Shown here one piece after another: positions 34,749 to 42,505 of a stretch of 64,000 nt of DNA. The notes beneath the pieces are model-generated. The model was not told the DNA's origin, ran no database searches, and saw nothing but the letters and a program-made list of their open reading frames with translations. Positions within the stretch are counted from its first letter, which is position 1; each line of letters starts with the position of its first letter. A program made the position numbers and the translations under genes. The DNA lies in contig NZ_JAKRVY010000003.1 of assembly GCF_023638055.1 (NCBI RefSeq), positions 186,001 to 250,000 of the forward strand, written 5' to 3'. The stretch comes from Natranaeroarchaeum aerophilus. Its GTDB lineage: Archaea > Halobacteriota > Halobacteria > Halobacteriales > Natronoarchaeaceae.

Positions 34749-35783
34749 CTACGATTTTTGGACTGTCGCCGCAACCGTCTCGACGGCATCGACAGCTTGC
34801 TCGATATCTTCACGATCGACGTCGAGATGCGTACAGAACCGAACCGTCGACTCACCGAACTCGCTCGCCAGCACGTCCCGGGATTCGAGCGCGTCACAGA
34901 ACGCCGCGACACTCATCCCCAGCCCGCTCGTCTCGGCGAGTACGATGTTTGTCTCCGGCTCCTGCACGTCGAGTCCCTCGATTACCTCCAGTCCCTCGGC
35001 GAGTAGCCGGGCATGGTCGTGATCCTCGTCTAGCCGATGGCGGTTCTCCAGCGCCTCCAGACCCGGCGCGGCGATAATCCCCGCCTGGCGCATCCCGCCG
35101 CCGAAGAGCTTTCTCACTCTGCGTGCCTCGGCGACGAAGGACTCGCTCCCGGCCAGCATCGAGCCGACCGGCGCGCCCAGCCCCTTCGAGAGACAGAACA
35201 TGACCGAGTCGACCTCCCGGGTGAGCCGCTCGGCCGGGACGTCGTGGGCGGTCGCGGCGTTGAACAGGCGCGCGCCGTCGAGATGGACTGGTACGTCGAG
35301 GTCGTGGGCCGCATCCGCGGCAGCGTCGATCAGCCCGGGGGCGATGGCGATCCCGCCCCTGCTGTTATGGGTGTTTTCAAGGGTTAGCAGTCCGGTTCCG
35401 GGTCGGTGAAGATCTTCGTCGACATGGCCTGCCCGGATCGCGTCGGGCGAGGGGATCCCCCGATCACCACCGTCGATGGTCCGCGTCTGGACCTGTGCGT
35501 GCTGGGCCAGCCCGCCGAGTTCCCACTTGTAGACGTGACTCTCCTCCTCGATCAGCACCTCCTCGCCTCGCTCGGTGTGGACGCGCACCGCGATCTGGTT
35601 ACCCATCGTCCCGCTCGGTACGAACAGCGCGGCCTCGAAGTCCGCGATCTCGGCCGCCCGGCGCTCTAGCTCGGCGACTGTGGGATCTTCCTCGTAGACG
35701 TCGTCGCCGACCTCGGCATCTGCCGCGGCGGCGCGCATCGACTCGTCGGGCGTCGTGACCGTGTCGCTGCGGAGATCGATCAT
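34749..35783 (-). CDS. ltaE: threonine aldolase (PLP-dependent)
   Basis: A 344-residue PLP enzyme of the low-specificity threonine aldolase family, cleaving threonine or allo-threonine to glycine and acetaldehyde. The sequence starts MIDLRSDTVTTPDESM, a family signature, includes EDPTVAELE (about 31-39), and the Schiff-base lysine in MFCLSKGLGAPVGS (Lys about 200). Length fits. A 34-bp semi-palindrome (35878-35911) lies about 95 bp upstream. The ATG at 35783 is chosen over an in-frame start further upstream, since the extra residues match nothing in the family. Confidence 0.9.
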   Translation of the reverse strand: MIDLRSDTVTTPDESMRAAAADAEVGDDVYEEDPTVAELERRAAEIADFEAALFVPSGTMGNQIAVRVHTERGEEVLIEEESHVYKWELGGLAQHAQVQTRTIDGGDRGIPSPDAIRAGHVDEDLHRPGTGLLTLENTHNSRGGIAIAPGLIDAAADAAHDLDVPVHLDGARLFNAATAHDVPAERLTREVDSVMFCLSKGLGAPVGSMLAGSESFVAEARRVRKLFGGGMRQAGIIAAPGLEALENRHRLDEDHDHARLLAEGLEVIEGLDVQEPETNIVLAETSGLGMSVAAFCDALESRDVLASEFGESTVRFCTHLDVDREDIEQAVDAVETVAATVQKS

Positions 35784-35877
35784 GGGGCATTTTCGGGCGT
35801 CCACCGCAAATAGCCTTGGTCGGGATGACGGCTGGCCGCGGTGCTGTCCCGAACCAGCCGACAAGCGTGCGTATATA

Positions 35878-35911
35878 ATGTAACATTGTAACATTATTTA
35901 CTACGTCACAT
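35878..35911 (-). promoter_or_regulatory. 34-bp semi-palindrome, copy 2
   Basis: Begins ATGTAACATTGTAACATT and ends TTTACTACGTCACAT. It matches copy 1 (28937-28970) in 30 of 34 positions. The outermost base pair differs in both arms together (G...C in copy 1, A...T in copy 2), which keeps the palindrome, as expected for a binding site. It is about 95 bp upstream of the threonine aldolase start on the minus strand. Confidence 0.6.
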
Positions 35912-36028
35912 GCCGGTCGAGCAGGGGTCTGGAACCGATTGAGCAGCTACGTCGGCGGGGAGTTCCTCGAACGTCCCTGCCCCAGTATCCATCCGATAGC
36001 GCCCCGTCCCCCCAGCCGTCTGCGACAC
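35906..36028 (-). CDS. possible 40-residue small protein
   Basis: A GTG-started frame of 40 codons with a plausible amino-acid pattern in its middle (RYRMDTGAGTFEELPADVAA, acidic and non-repetitive). Its stop overlaps the 34-bp semi-palindrome. It would lie upstream of threonine aldolase on the same strand. No family is recognised, and no promoter is evident, so it may be a chance frame. Confidence 0.25.
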   Translation of the reverse strand: MSQTAGGTGRYRMDTGAGTFEELPADVAAQSVPDPCSTGM

Positions 36029-36220
36029 TCACTCGACAGAGGGAGACAGACCTGTGGTACGGAGCCAGGGGGTATCTGATAGAGTTGGCGAGCAAAACAA
36101 GGCAGATAGTTTCATTTTGATCAACGTGAACTGGCTATTAGCCAGCCGTGCATACTTCCTGAACTGGAGAGATTATCCGATACCAATATCACCATCATAC
36201 CTTCTGAAAAAATATCATAC

Positions 36221-36997
36221 ATGCCTGATTCTGACCCCCGCGTTGCTGAGCACTACGATGACCTCGCGGGCTACTGGGTACAGATTACTGATTCGCCATC
36301 TCGACAGCAGCTACTCTGGCCAACGCTGACGGAACTACTGCCAAACTTGGCTGACCGCCGAGTCCTTGATGCAGGCTGCGGTTCAGGCGTTTACACGGCG
36401 AAAATCGCTGAGAGGGGAGCTGATGTCGTCGGTGTCGATATCAGTGAGCAAATGGTACGGGAAGCACAAAATCGAGCCCCAGATGCAGAGTTTCGGCAGG
36501 CAAATCTCGGGGAACCTTTGGAATTCATCGAAGACAGTTCTGTTGATGTGGTTCTGTGTCAACACGTCTTCTCACATCTCGAAGAATTATCGACTCCGCT
36601 GGCCGAATTCGCTCGTATCTTGTCCGAAGATGGCGTTCTCGTAGTTTCCACGCATAACCCAGTCCACGATTATTCTGTCGTTCGGGATGGACAGTATCCG
36701 ACGACTGGGGAGGAAGCCGACGTAGAGGCGGTCGTTGAAACCGGCCCAGACGCCCCACAATATGATGCGACCGAGCGATATGATATACGCTGGATCGCCG
36801 AGGGTGGCGAAAACCGGGGCACGTACTATCGTCGGTCGATCGAGGAGCTATTCACATCAATTATCGACGCCGGGTTCAGTATTCAGAGTGTCGTAGAACC
36901 AACCCCCGATAATACGTTTAAACGCGATTATCCACAACTTGCCCAAGCGCTTCAAAATCATCCGCCAGAGTCTATTTGCCTCCGAGCACAACGATAA
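36221..36997 (+). CDS. class I SAM-dependent methyltransferase, AT-rich
   Basis: A 258-residue methyltransferase with the classical motif I VLDAGCGSGVYTAKIAERGA (about residues 48-67), motif II VVGVDISEQM (about 70-79), and motif III VDVVLCQHVFSHL (about 107-119). The fold and length match generic small-molecule methyltransferases; the substrate cannot be told. Base composition is noticeably AT-richer and codon choice freer than neighbouring genes, and an AT-rich zone precedes the gene, so it was probably acquired by transfer. A short DUF433-type antitoxin follows on the same strand. Confidence 0.85.
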   Translation: MPDSDPRVAEHYDDLAGYWVQITDSPSRQQLLWPTLTELLPNLADRRVLDAGCGSGVYTAKIAERGADVVGVDISEQMVREAQNRAPDAEFRQANLGEPLEFIEDSSVDVVLCQHVFSHLEELSTPLAEFARILSEDGVLVVSTHNPVHDYSVVRDGQYPTTGEEADVEAVVETGPDAPQYDATERYDIRWIAEGGENRGTYYRRSIEELFTSIIDAGFSIQSVVEPTPDNTFKRDYPQLAQALQNHPPESICLRAQR

Positions 36998-37141
36998 TTG
37001 AGTTGCCTTTGTCGAACGATCGGCACATCTGGTCTGTTGGTGGCACCCCTGTACAGCATACGTGCCCTGAACCCCACAGATCCCCCGGACTGACAGCCTC
37101 TCCGGCAAAGACTGAAGCTCACTGCAATGATATTCTACAGT

Positions 37142-37447
37142 ATGTCGAAGCAGATGAACACCGTCGTCTCAGGTGACGAGTCGGAGATTCACGACGAACC
37201 CCATATTCGAGACCGACGAATCACCGTGAGCCACGTCCATGGGCTGGTCGAAGAGCGCGGCCTCGACGCCCAGACGGTTGCGGACCGTTTTGACCTCACT
37301 GCTTCGGACGTCTACCACGCACTGGCGTACTATCACGATCACCCCGAAAAGATGCGGACGGTCGAAAAACGCCGTCGAGAGCTACACGAAGCCGCTGAAG
37401 AGGACCCGAGAATTGTCACCGGCCCGGAGGATCTTCCAGAATCGTAA
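37142..37447 (+). CDS. orphan DUF433-type antitoxin
   Basis: A 101-residue protein with the DUF433 helix-turn-helix pattern (RRITVSHVHGLVEERGLDAQ at about 25-44, then ADRFDLTASDVYHALAYYHD at about 47-66), a family that acts as antitoxin to DUF5615/Mut7-C-type PIN toxins. The partner toxin gene normally follows directly; here only about 220 bp with no recognisable PIN sequence precede the aminopeptidase gene. So it is a solitary antitoxin or a decayed pair. The start at 37142 (MSKQMNTVV) is preferred; an ATG 15 bp upstream also works. Confidence 0.8.
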   Translation: MSKQMNTVVSGDESEIHDEPHIRDRRITVSHVHGLVEERGLDAQTVADRFDLTASDVYHALAYYHDHPEKMRTVEKRRRELHEAAEEDPRIVTGPEDLPES

Positions 37448-37671
37448 TCATGGGGGTGTCGTTTATATCATCCAGCGCGTTCCGGAAGCGTTCCCCAATC
37501 GGGACGCGATGGACACAGTGACGTACCTTACTACGGATTGGCTTTGATTCAGGAGTGAAGTCAGTGGGCAGTGAGTTCGTGACGAGGTAGCCGACCTCTG
37601 TGCGGCCCATCCCCTGTACGAGTAGTTCCGGGAACCGAACGATTTTCCACGATGCCGGACCAGATGCGGGT

Positions 37672-38751
37672 ATGGACCCGCGAATCCGCGAACACGCAGA
37701 GATCATCGCGCATCACTCCGTTGACCTGCAGGCGGGCGACGACGTCGTCATCACCGCGCCGCCGGTCGCCGACGATCTGGTCGTTGCGCTTCACGAGGTT
37801 ATCGGCGACGTGGGCGCGAACCCGATCAGCCTCTCCAGCGACGATCGCGCCCAGCGCGCGTACCTTCGCGCGAGCGAGGAGGACGACTTCGAGACGCCGA
37901 GTCACACCGAGGCGCTCATCGAGGAGACGGACGTCTACATCGCCATCCGGGCCAACGAGAACGTCACCGAGACCAGCGACGTCGACGCCGAGATCAACGC
38001 CGCCTACCGGCGCGCCCAGAAGCCGATCACCGCCGAGCGGCTCTCCAAGCGCTGGTGTCTCACGCAGTTCCCCGCGCCCGCGAACGCCCAGCTCGCCGAA
38101 CTCTCCACCGAGGGCTACGAGAACTTCGTCTGGGACGCCGTCAACAAGGACTGGGACGAACAGCGCGAGTTCCAGGCCAACATGGTCGAGATTCTCGACC
38201 CCGCAGACGAGGTCCGGATCAAAAGCGGCGACACCACCGACGTCACGATGTCGGTCGCGGGCAACCCCGTGCTCAACGATTACGGCGAAAAGAATCTCCC
38301 CGGCGGCGAGGTCTTTACCGCGCCCGTCGCCGACAGCGTCGAGGGCGAGGTGCTGTTCGACAAGCCGCTCTACCATCAGGGCCGCGAGGTCACCGGCGTC
38401 TACCTCGAATTCGAGGACGGCGAAGTCGTCGATCACGCGGCCGACAAGAACGAGGAGGTCCTGACAGAAGTGCTCGAAACGGACGAAGGAGCGCGTCGGC
38501 TCGGCGAACTCGGGATCGGAATGAACCGCGAGATCGACCAGTTCACCTACAACATGCTGTTCGACGAGAAGATGGGCGATACCGTCCACATGGCGGTCGG
38601 GCGCGCCTACGAGGATACCGTCGGCGAGGACAACGAACAGAACGACAGCGCGGTTCACGTCGATATGATCGTCGATATGAGCGAAGACTCGCGGATCGAG
38701 GTTGATGGTGAAGTGGTGCAGGAAGACGGGAGCTTTGTGTTCGAGGAGTAG
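37672..38751 (+). CDS. M29-type aminopeptidase
   Basis: A 359-residue metal-dependent aminopeptidase of the M29 (thermophilic aminopeptidase T) family. The N-terminal half has the family's DPRIREHAEIIAHHSVDL start and a Rossmann-like lid; the C-terminal half contains the metal-binding region LPGGEVFTAPV (about residues 206-216), the GIGMNREIDQF segment (about 282-292) and the HMAVGRAYED/HVDMIVD segments (about 306-345). Length is slightly shorter than typical (about 370-410). The ATG at 37672 is favoured over the in-frame upstream start because the conserved DPRIREHA follows immediately. Confidence 0.88.
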   Translation: MDPRIREHAEIIAHHSVDLQAGDDVVITAPPVADDLVVALHEVIGDVGANPISLSSDDRAQRAYLRASEEDDFETPSHTEALIEETDVYIAIRANENVTETSDVDAEINAAYRRAQKPITAERLSKRWCLTQFPAPANAQLAELSTEGYENFVWDAVNKDWDEQREFQANMVEILDPADEVRIKSGDTTDVTMSVAGNPVLNDYGEKNLPGGEVFTAPVADSVEGEVLFDKPLYHQGREVTGVYLEFEDGEVVDHAADKNEEVLTEVLETDEGARRLGELGIGMNREIDQFTYNMLFDEKMGDTVHMAVGRAYEDTVGEDNEQNDSAVHVDMIVDMSEDSRIEVDGEVVQEDGSFVFEE

Positions 38752-38818
38752 GACCGCGAGCGGAGCGAGCGGCTTTTTGGCCGAAGGCTCTGTGAGTTGC
38801 TCATATCTCTGGTGAACC

Positions 38819-38895
38819 GCCTCGGGGTCAAGTGGTTCGAGACGCAGAGCGCCTCGTCATCACGGAAGCCGAAGTCTTCCGGACGACCCCGAGGC
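38819..38895. repeat. 11-bp inverted repeat bounding a hairpin-rich segment
   Basis: GCCTCGGGGTC (38819-38829) and GACCCCGAGGC (38885-38895) are exact reverse complements, enclosing 55 bp that includes an inner GGAAG...CTTCC hairpin. Just upstream a GCTTTTTGG stretch follows the aminopeptidase gene. The structure may be an RNA terminator region or a small non-autonomous repeat. Nothing else is coded between 38752 and 39004. Confidence 0.45.
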
Positions 38896-39004
38896 ACTCG
38901 GTCTGCTCAACCTGTAGAACTGTACGTAGCTGATAGTCGACTCGCAACTAACTGGTACAAACGAATGACCGTCACGCAACGGATATCGACACAGGGAGAC
39001 ACTG

Positions 39005-40198
39005 ATGCAAGCAGAACGCAAGTTTGGAGAGACGGTCATCGTCCCGGAGGGAGGTCCAAGCTCGGTCGCCTGCCTCCGGGCACTCGGCGAGCACGGGATC
39101 CGGACGATCGGCATCTCGGAATCGGAGCAGGCACCTGCACTCGCCTCAAAACACTGTACTGAACGTCGGACCGTCCCGGACCCGAAAAAAGACCGGGAGG
39201 GGTTTCGAGACGCACTGCTGGAGCTTGCAGCACGTGCAGACGTCAGAGCGATCGCGCCGATGCGCGAGGTGGACGTGTTCACGCTGGCACGGTATCGCTC
39301 CGAGTTTACCGACCATCTGCTGCCGACCTGGCCCGACTTCGAGACGCTCCGGGATGTCCACGACCGGACGCGGCTGGTAGAGATCGCAGCAGACGCTGGC
39401 GTGGCGACGCCGAGGACGCGCCTGCTCAGCGAGACCGACGACTGGGACCGAAAACAGGTTGTCAAGCCTCGATTCGCGCTGCTGGCGGAGGAGTACGAGG
39501 AGTCGATGCCGCCGGATCGGCTCGGCAGTCCGGGATCGGCCGAACTCCTCCAGCCCGGCGTCGAGCCAAATCGCGAACAACTCCGCGAACAGATGGGTCA
39601 CGAGCCGATCGTCCAGGAGTACGTTCCGGGCTCGGAGTACGCGCTCTGGGCGCTGTACGATGACGGCGAGGCGGTGGCAACCTGCGGCAAACATCAGTTG
39701 CGGGCCTACAAGTACAGCGGCGGGACGAGCATCGCCCGGGAGACGACATCGATCCCCGCACTGGAGCGTGCTGGCCGGGCAGTGCTCGACGCGCTGGAGT
39801 ACGACGGCCCGGCATCGGTCCAGTTCGTCAGGAACGAGCGGACCGACGAGTTCACGCTACTGGAGGTGAACCCCCGGTTCTGGCTCTCGCTGTCCTGTCC
39901 GGTCGTCGCCGGACTCGACTTTCCGCAGCTGTTCTGGCAGCTTGCCGGGGGCGAAACGGTTGACAGCGTGCCCTCGTACGAGGACGGCGTCGCGACGCAT
40001 CTACTTCGCGGCGAGGCAGTCCACCTCCACAGCGTGCTCCGAGACGAGTTCCCGCTGGTCGATCCCCCGCCGTTCACCGAGGCGCTCCGGGATGTCGCGG
40101 TCTCACTCTACGAGGAGCCGAATTTCGATTATCTGAGTCTCGATGACCCCCGTCCGTTCGTGAAGGACGTGCAGAACGTCGTGCCGTTCGGCGAGTAG
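39005..40198 (+). CDS. ATP-grasp domain ligase
   Basis: A 397-residue ATP-grasp enzyme of the carboxylate-amine ligase type. Domain order: an N-terminal Rossmann-like pre-ATP-grasp part (about 1-110), then the ATP-grasp fold with a LLQPGVEPNREQL region and the ATP/Mg segment QFVRNERTDEFTLLEVNPRF (about 276-295), whose Glu-x-Asn-Pro-Arg matches the conserved EINPR-like metal site. The substrate pair is unknown; it could ligate an amino acid or sugar acid. Alone in its transcript; an AT-poor leader precedes the ATG. Confidence 0.8.
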   Translation: MQAERKFGETVIVPEGGPSSVACLRALGEHGIRTIGISESEQAPALASKHCTERRTVPDPKKDREGFRDALLELAARADVRAIAPMREVDVFTLARYRSEFTDHLLPTWPDFETLRDVHDRTRLVEIAADAGVATPRTRLLSETDDWDRKQVVKPRFALLAEEYEESMPPDRLGSPGSAELLQPGVEPNREQLREQMGHEPIVQEYVPGSEYALWALYDDGEAVATCGKHQLRAYKYSGGTSIARETTSIPALERAGRAVLDALEYDGPASVQFVRNERTDEFTLLEVNPRFWLSLSCPVVAGLDFPQLFWQLAGGETVDSVPSYEDGVATHLLRGEAVHLHSVLRDEFPLVDPPPFTEALRDVAVSLYEEPNFDYLSLDDPRPFVKDVQNVVPFGE

Positions 40199-40205
40199 CG
40201 AGGGG

Positions 40206-40613
40206 TTAGCCGGAGACGGATTCGAGGAAATCCATCCACTGCTTGTAATCGTTGACATTTACCGAGTGTGATCGCTTGCCGTAGCGCTGGCCCCGAAGGC
40301 TATCGAGCGCGTTGAGCGCGCGGTCGATCCCGACGATGGTATCGGCAATCTCCTGTCCCTGCTTGTAGCTCATCTCCTCGGTTTCCAGTTGCTCGACCAG
40401 TTCCATGCGCTCGGCTTTCAGTGCCCGCTTCGTGTCAAGCACCAGTTCTTTGGCGTCATCGGGAATCCCCTCGACGCGACGCGTTTCGATCAGGAACTCC
40501 TGGAGGTCGAGCTCCTCGCCGTTGACGGTGATTGTGTCGGGCGTCTTGGCGCCGATCGTCGAACTCTGTCTGTTGATCCGCTTGAGTAGTCGTTCGCGTT
40601 CCGACTCGTCCAT
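40206..40613 (-). CDS. DUF5788-type helical protein
   Basis: A 135-residue haloarchaeal protein matching DUF5788, of unknown function. It has a basic, helical N-terminus (MDESERERLLKRINRQSSTI), a short beta insertion (TVNGEELDLQEFL), and a long helical C-terminus. Its end is 8 bp from the ATP-grasp stop on the opposite strand, so the genes converge. Small size and charge suggest a cytoplasmic regulator or nucleic acid binder, but no domain is diagnostic. Confidence 0.75.
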   Translation of the reverse strand: MDESERERLLKRINRQSSTIGAKTPDTITVNGEELDLQEFLIETRRVEGIPDDAKELVLDTKRALKAERMELVEQLETEEMSYKQGQEIADTIVGIDRALNALDSLRGQRYGKRSHSVNVNDYKQWMDFLESVSG

Positions 40614-40673
40614 ATGCGGGCATTGCTACGCGCGAGCAAAAGCGTTCGCCGCGTCCCCAACTGCTGAGAACGC

Positions 40674-41354
40674 TCAGACGAACCCTCGAATGTCGAACGC
40701 GCTATCGTACTCCGCGAGATCGAACCACTCGGCGGGCGTTTCGGGCGAGCCCCGGAGGCGAACCTGCCGTTTGCCCCCTCGCTTTCTGACCTCGATCATC
40801 CCTTCGGACAGGTGTTTGAGTTTTGTGACGTCGCTCGTGGCGGTGACGTTCGTAAACACCGGGAAGAGCTGCAACCCGGTCGTCGAGCCGCCTTCGAGCA
40901 TCACCTGGTGTGCAAACCGCATGAGTGTTGACGAGTCGGCACTAACCAGCGGCGTGGTTAGCGTATCAAAGAGCAGGTGAACGGTGTCGTACTCGACTGC
41001 GAGCGATTCGTAGCCACGCCGTAGCGCAAGCATTGCTCCACTGAAGTCGACCGGCGAACTCGTCTTCCAGACGTTCCGCTCGGGCTCCGCGTGTCGGCGA
41101 TCCTTCGGCGTCCCGTCGACGACTGCGAGTCCGGATGTCGACGCGAACCGGCGTGATCGGTCGAACCGCTGCTGTACCCTGGCAGCTGTATCCTCGGTCG
41201 TAACGACGACCGCCCCCTCGTCGTTGTCGACGGCGCTACAGAGCAGTTTCTGATGGAGCGATCCGATTGTTTCGGCACACGTACCAGTAATAAGTACGCT
41301 GGCATCCGCGGGGAATGCAGCTCTGAGTTCGCTGATCTGCTTGGTTCTGGACAC
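40674..41354 (-). CDS. DUF7504-type RecA-like protein with degenerate P-loop
   Basis: A protein of about 226 residues from the haloarchaeal DUF7504 family, related to KaiC/RecA-like ATPases. The segment FPADASVLITGTCAETIGSL corresponds to the Walker A strand-loop but lacks the GKT/S signature, so ATP binding may be lost. A later DTVHLLFDTLTTP stretch corresponds to Walker B. Start is uncertain: a GTG at 41354 is favoured because a TATTT-type box lies about 45 bp upstream; an alternative GTG is at 41420. Function unknown; these often neighbour regulators or chemotaxis-like genes. Confidence 0.65.
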   Translation of the reverse strand: MSRTKQISELRAAFPADASVLITGTCAETIGSLHQKLLCSAVDNDEGAVVVTTEDTAARVQQRFDRSRRFASTSGLAVVDGTPKDRRHAEPERNVWKTSSPVDFSGAMLALRRGYESLAVEYDTVHLLFDTLTTPLVSADSSTLMRFAHQVMLEGGSTTGLQLFPVFTNVTATSDVTKLKHLSEGMIEVRKRGGKRQVRLRGSPETPAEWFDLAEYDSAFDIRGFV

Positions 41355-41440
41355 GCCGACACCTGTACGCTGAGTAAACGTTCGCAACTCCCTGAAATAA
41401 ATGTTGTGGGTCGTTCGCACAGTGGCGTCATCGGGGATCT

Positions 41441-42505
41441 CTAGTGAGCCCCATCAGCCTTCGCAAATTCGACGAAAGAGTCGACGTACGACTCGAACGG
41501 TGGTACCTCGATTTCGGTGCCCGAGAGTGCCTGACGCGTGTTCGGGCAGGCGTACCGTGTCGGGTGATCGAGATAGTCAAGCGCGGCTGGCTCGACGTTG
41601 ATCTCGTAGGTGCCGAGCCACCGGGAGACACGTCGCGCGACTGACTTGGTCGTCGGCAGCCTGACGGTCCGGTGACCCGCCGCGGCTGCCATCGCATCGA
41701 TGAACGCCGGAACCGAGAGGGGAGCGGGATCGCAGAGCTGGTAGACCTGACCGACCGAGTCGTCCTGTGTTCCGATCGCCGCAATGGCGTCGATGACGAA
41801 ATCACGCGGCACGACGTTTAGTTCGGCGTTCGCCGATCCTGGTACGGTGAACAACAGCGATCCCCACGTCGGCTGGGCCAGTAGTAACGATAGCAGGTAG
41901 TACGGACCGTCGTATTTGTCCGTCTCTCCGGTTTCGCTATCGCCGACGACGATCGCTGGCCGGTAGATCGTTGCCGGGAGCCCCGCGGCCATCCGCTCTT
42001 GCACCGCGACTTCGGCACGATACTTCGACTCCTCGTAGTGGTTGTTGAACTTCTGGCCTTCCTGCAAGTGATCCTCGGTGAACACGCCGTCGTAGCGCCC
42101 GCTCACGTAGCAGGTGCTGACGTAGTGGAACCGTTCCACGTCGATATCTTCGGCGACGTCGAGAACATTTCGAGTCCCGCGAACGTTCACTCGATCGGCG
42201 AGTTCGGCGTCGACGGCGAGATCGTACACTGCAGCGAGGTGGTAGAGCTCCTCGATGCTCGCGAAGATCTCCGTAGAATTCTCGATGTCCAGACCAGTCA
42301 TCGTGATGTCGCCCTCGTACAGCTGGATCTGCCCATCCGGGCCGACCGCGTCTGTGAGCTCACAGGCGCGCCGTGTTGCCTGATCGTAGTACTTCGGCTC
42401 GACGAGACAGGCAACTGGACCGTCGCCCCGCTCCAGCAGGCGTTCGACGAGCCCCGAACCGAGAAACCCGGGGAAGCCGGTGAGCAGTACGCGGGGGTCG
42501 GTCAC
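41441..42505 (-). CDS. SDR-type reductase resembling fatty-acyl reductases (NAD_binding_4)
   Basis: A 354-residue extended SDR protein. The Rossmann motif LLTGFPGFLGSGLVERLL is at residues 7-24, and the catalytic YEESK (about 157-161) is present. The overall pattern (VYDLAVDAELADRVNVRGTRN and FHYVSTCYVSGRY) fits the fatty-acyl-CoA reductase/NAD_binding_4 branch, which reduces acyl thioesters or related substrates. The GTG start at 42505 overlaps the stop of the upstream aldehyde dehydrogenase (GTGA), making the two coupled. A likely shared aldehyde or acyl intermediate is inference. Confidence 0.8.
   Translation of the reverse strand: MTDPRVLLTGFPGFLGSGLVERLLERGDGPVACLVEPKYYDQATRRACELTDAVGPDGQIQLYEGDITMTGLDIENSTEIFASIEELYHLAAVYDLAVDAELADRVNVRGTRNVLDVAEDIDVERFHYVSTCYVSGRYDGVFTEDHLQEGQKFNNHYEESKYRAEVAVQERMAAGLPATIYRPAIVVGDSETGETDKYDGPYYLLSLLLAQPTWGSLLFTVPGSANAELNVVPRDFVIDAIAAIGTQDDSVGQVYQLCDPAPLSVPAFIDAMAAAAGHRTVRLPTTKSVARRVSRWLGTYEINVEPAALDYLDHPTRYACPNTRQALSGTEIEVPPFESYVDSFVEFAKADGAH

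Larger units (their letters stand above)
35784..36220. promoter_or_regulatory. 437-bp gap between threonine aldolase and methyltransferase genes
   Basis: The gap holds the second 34-bp semi-palindrome (35878-35911), then a GC-rich stretch in which a 40-codon frame on the minus strand is possible (35906-36028), then an AT-rich zone (about 36106-36220) with AT content unlike the neighbourhood. The AT-rich zone is the likely promoter of the plus-strand methyltransferase and looks like the edge of imported DNA. No other supportable gene. Confidence 0.4.

Noticed and set aside
37561-38658. Long minus-strand frame of 365 codons opposite the aminopeptidase gene
   Set aside because: It mirrors the aminopeptidase coding strand, is rich in Val/Asp/Leu typical of antisense frames in GC-rich DNA, and matches no family.
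38797-39162. Plus-strand frame across the inverted repeat and start of the ATP-grasp gene
   Set aside because: It crosses the ATP-grasp start in another frame and has no recognisable sequence.
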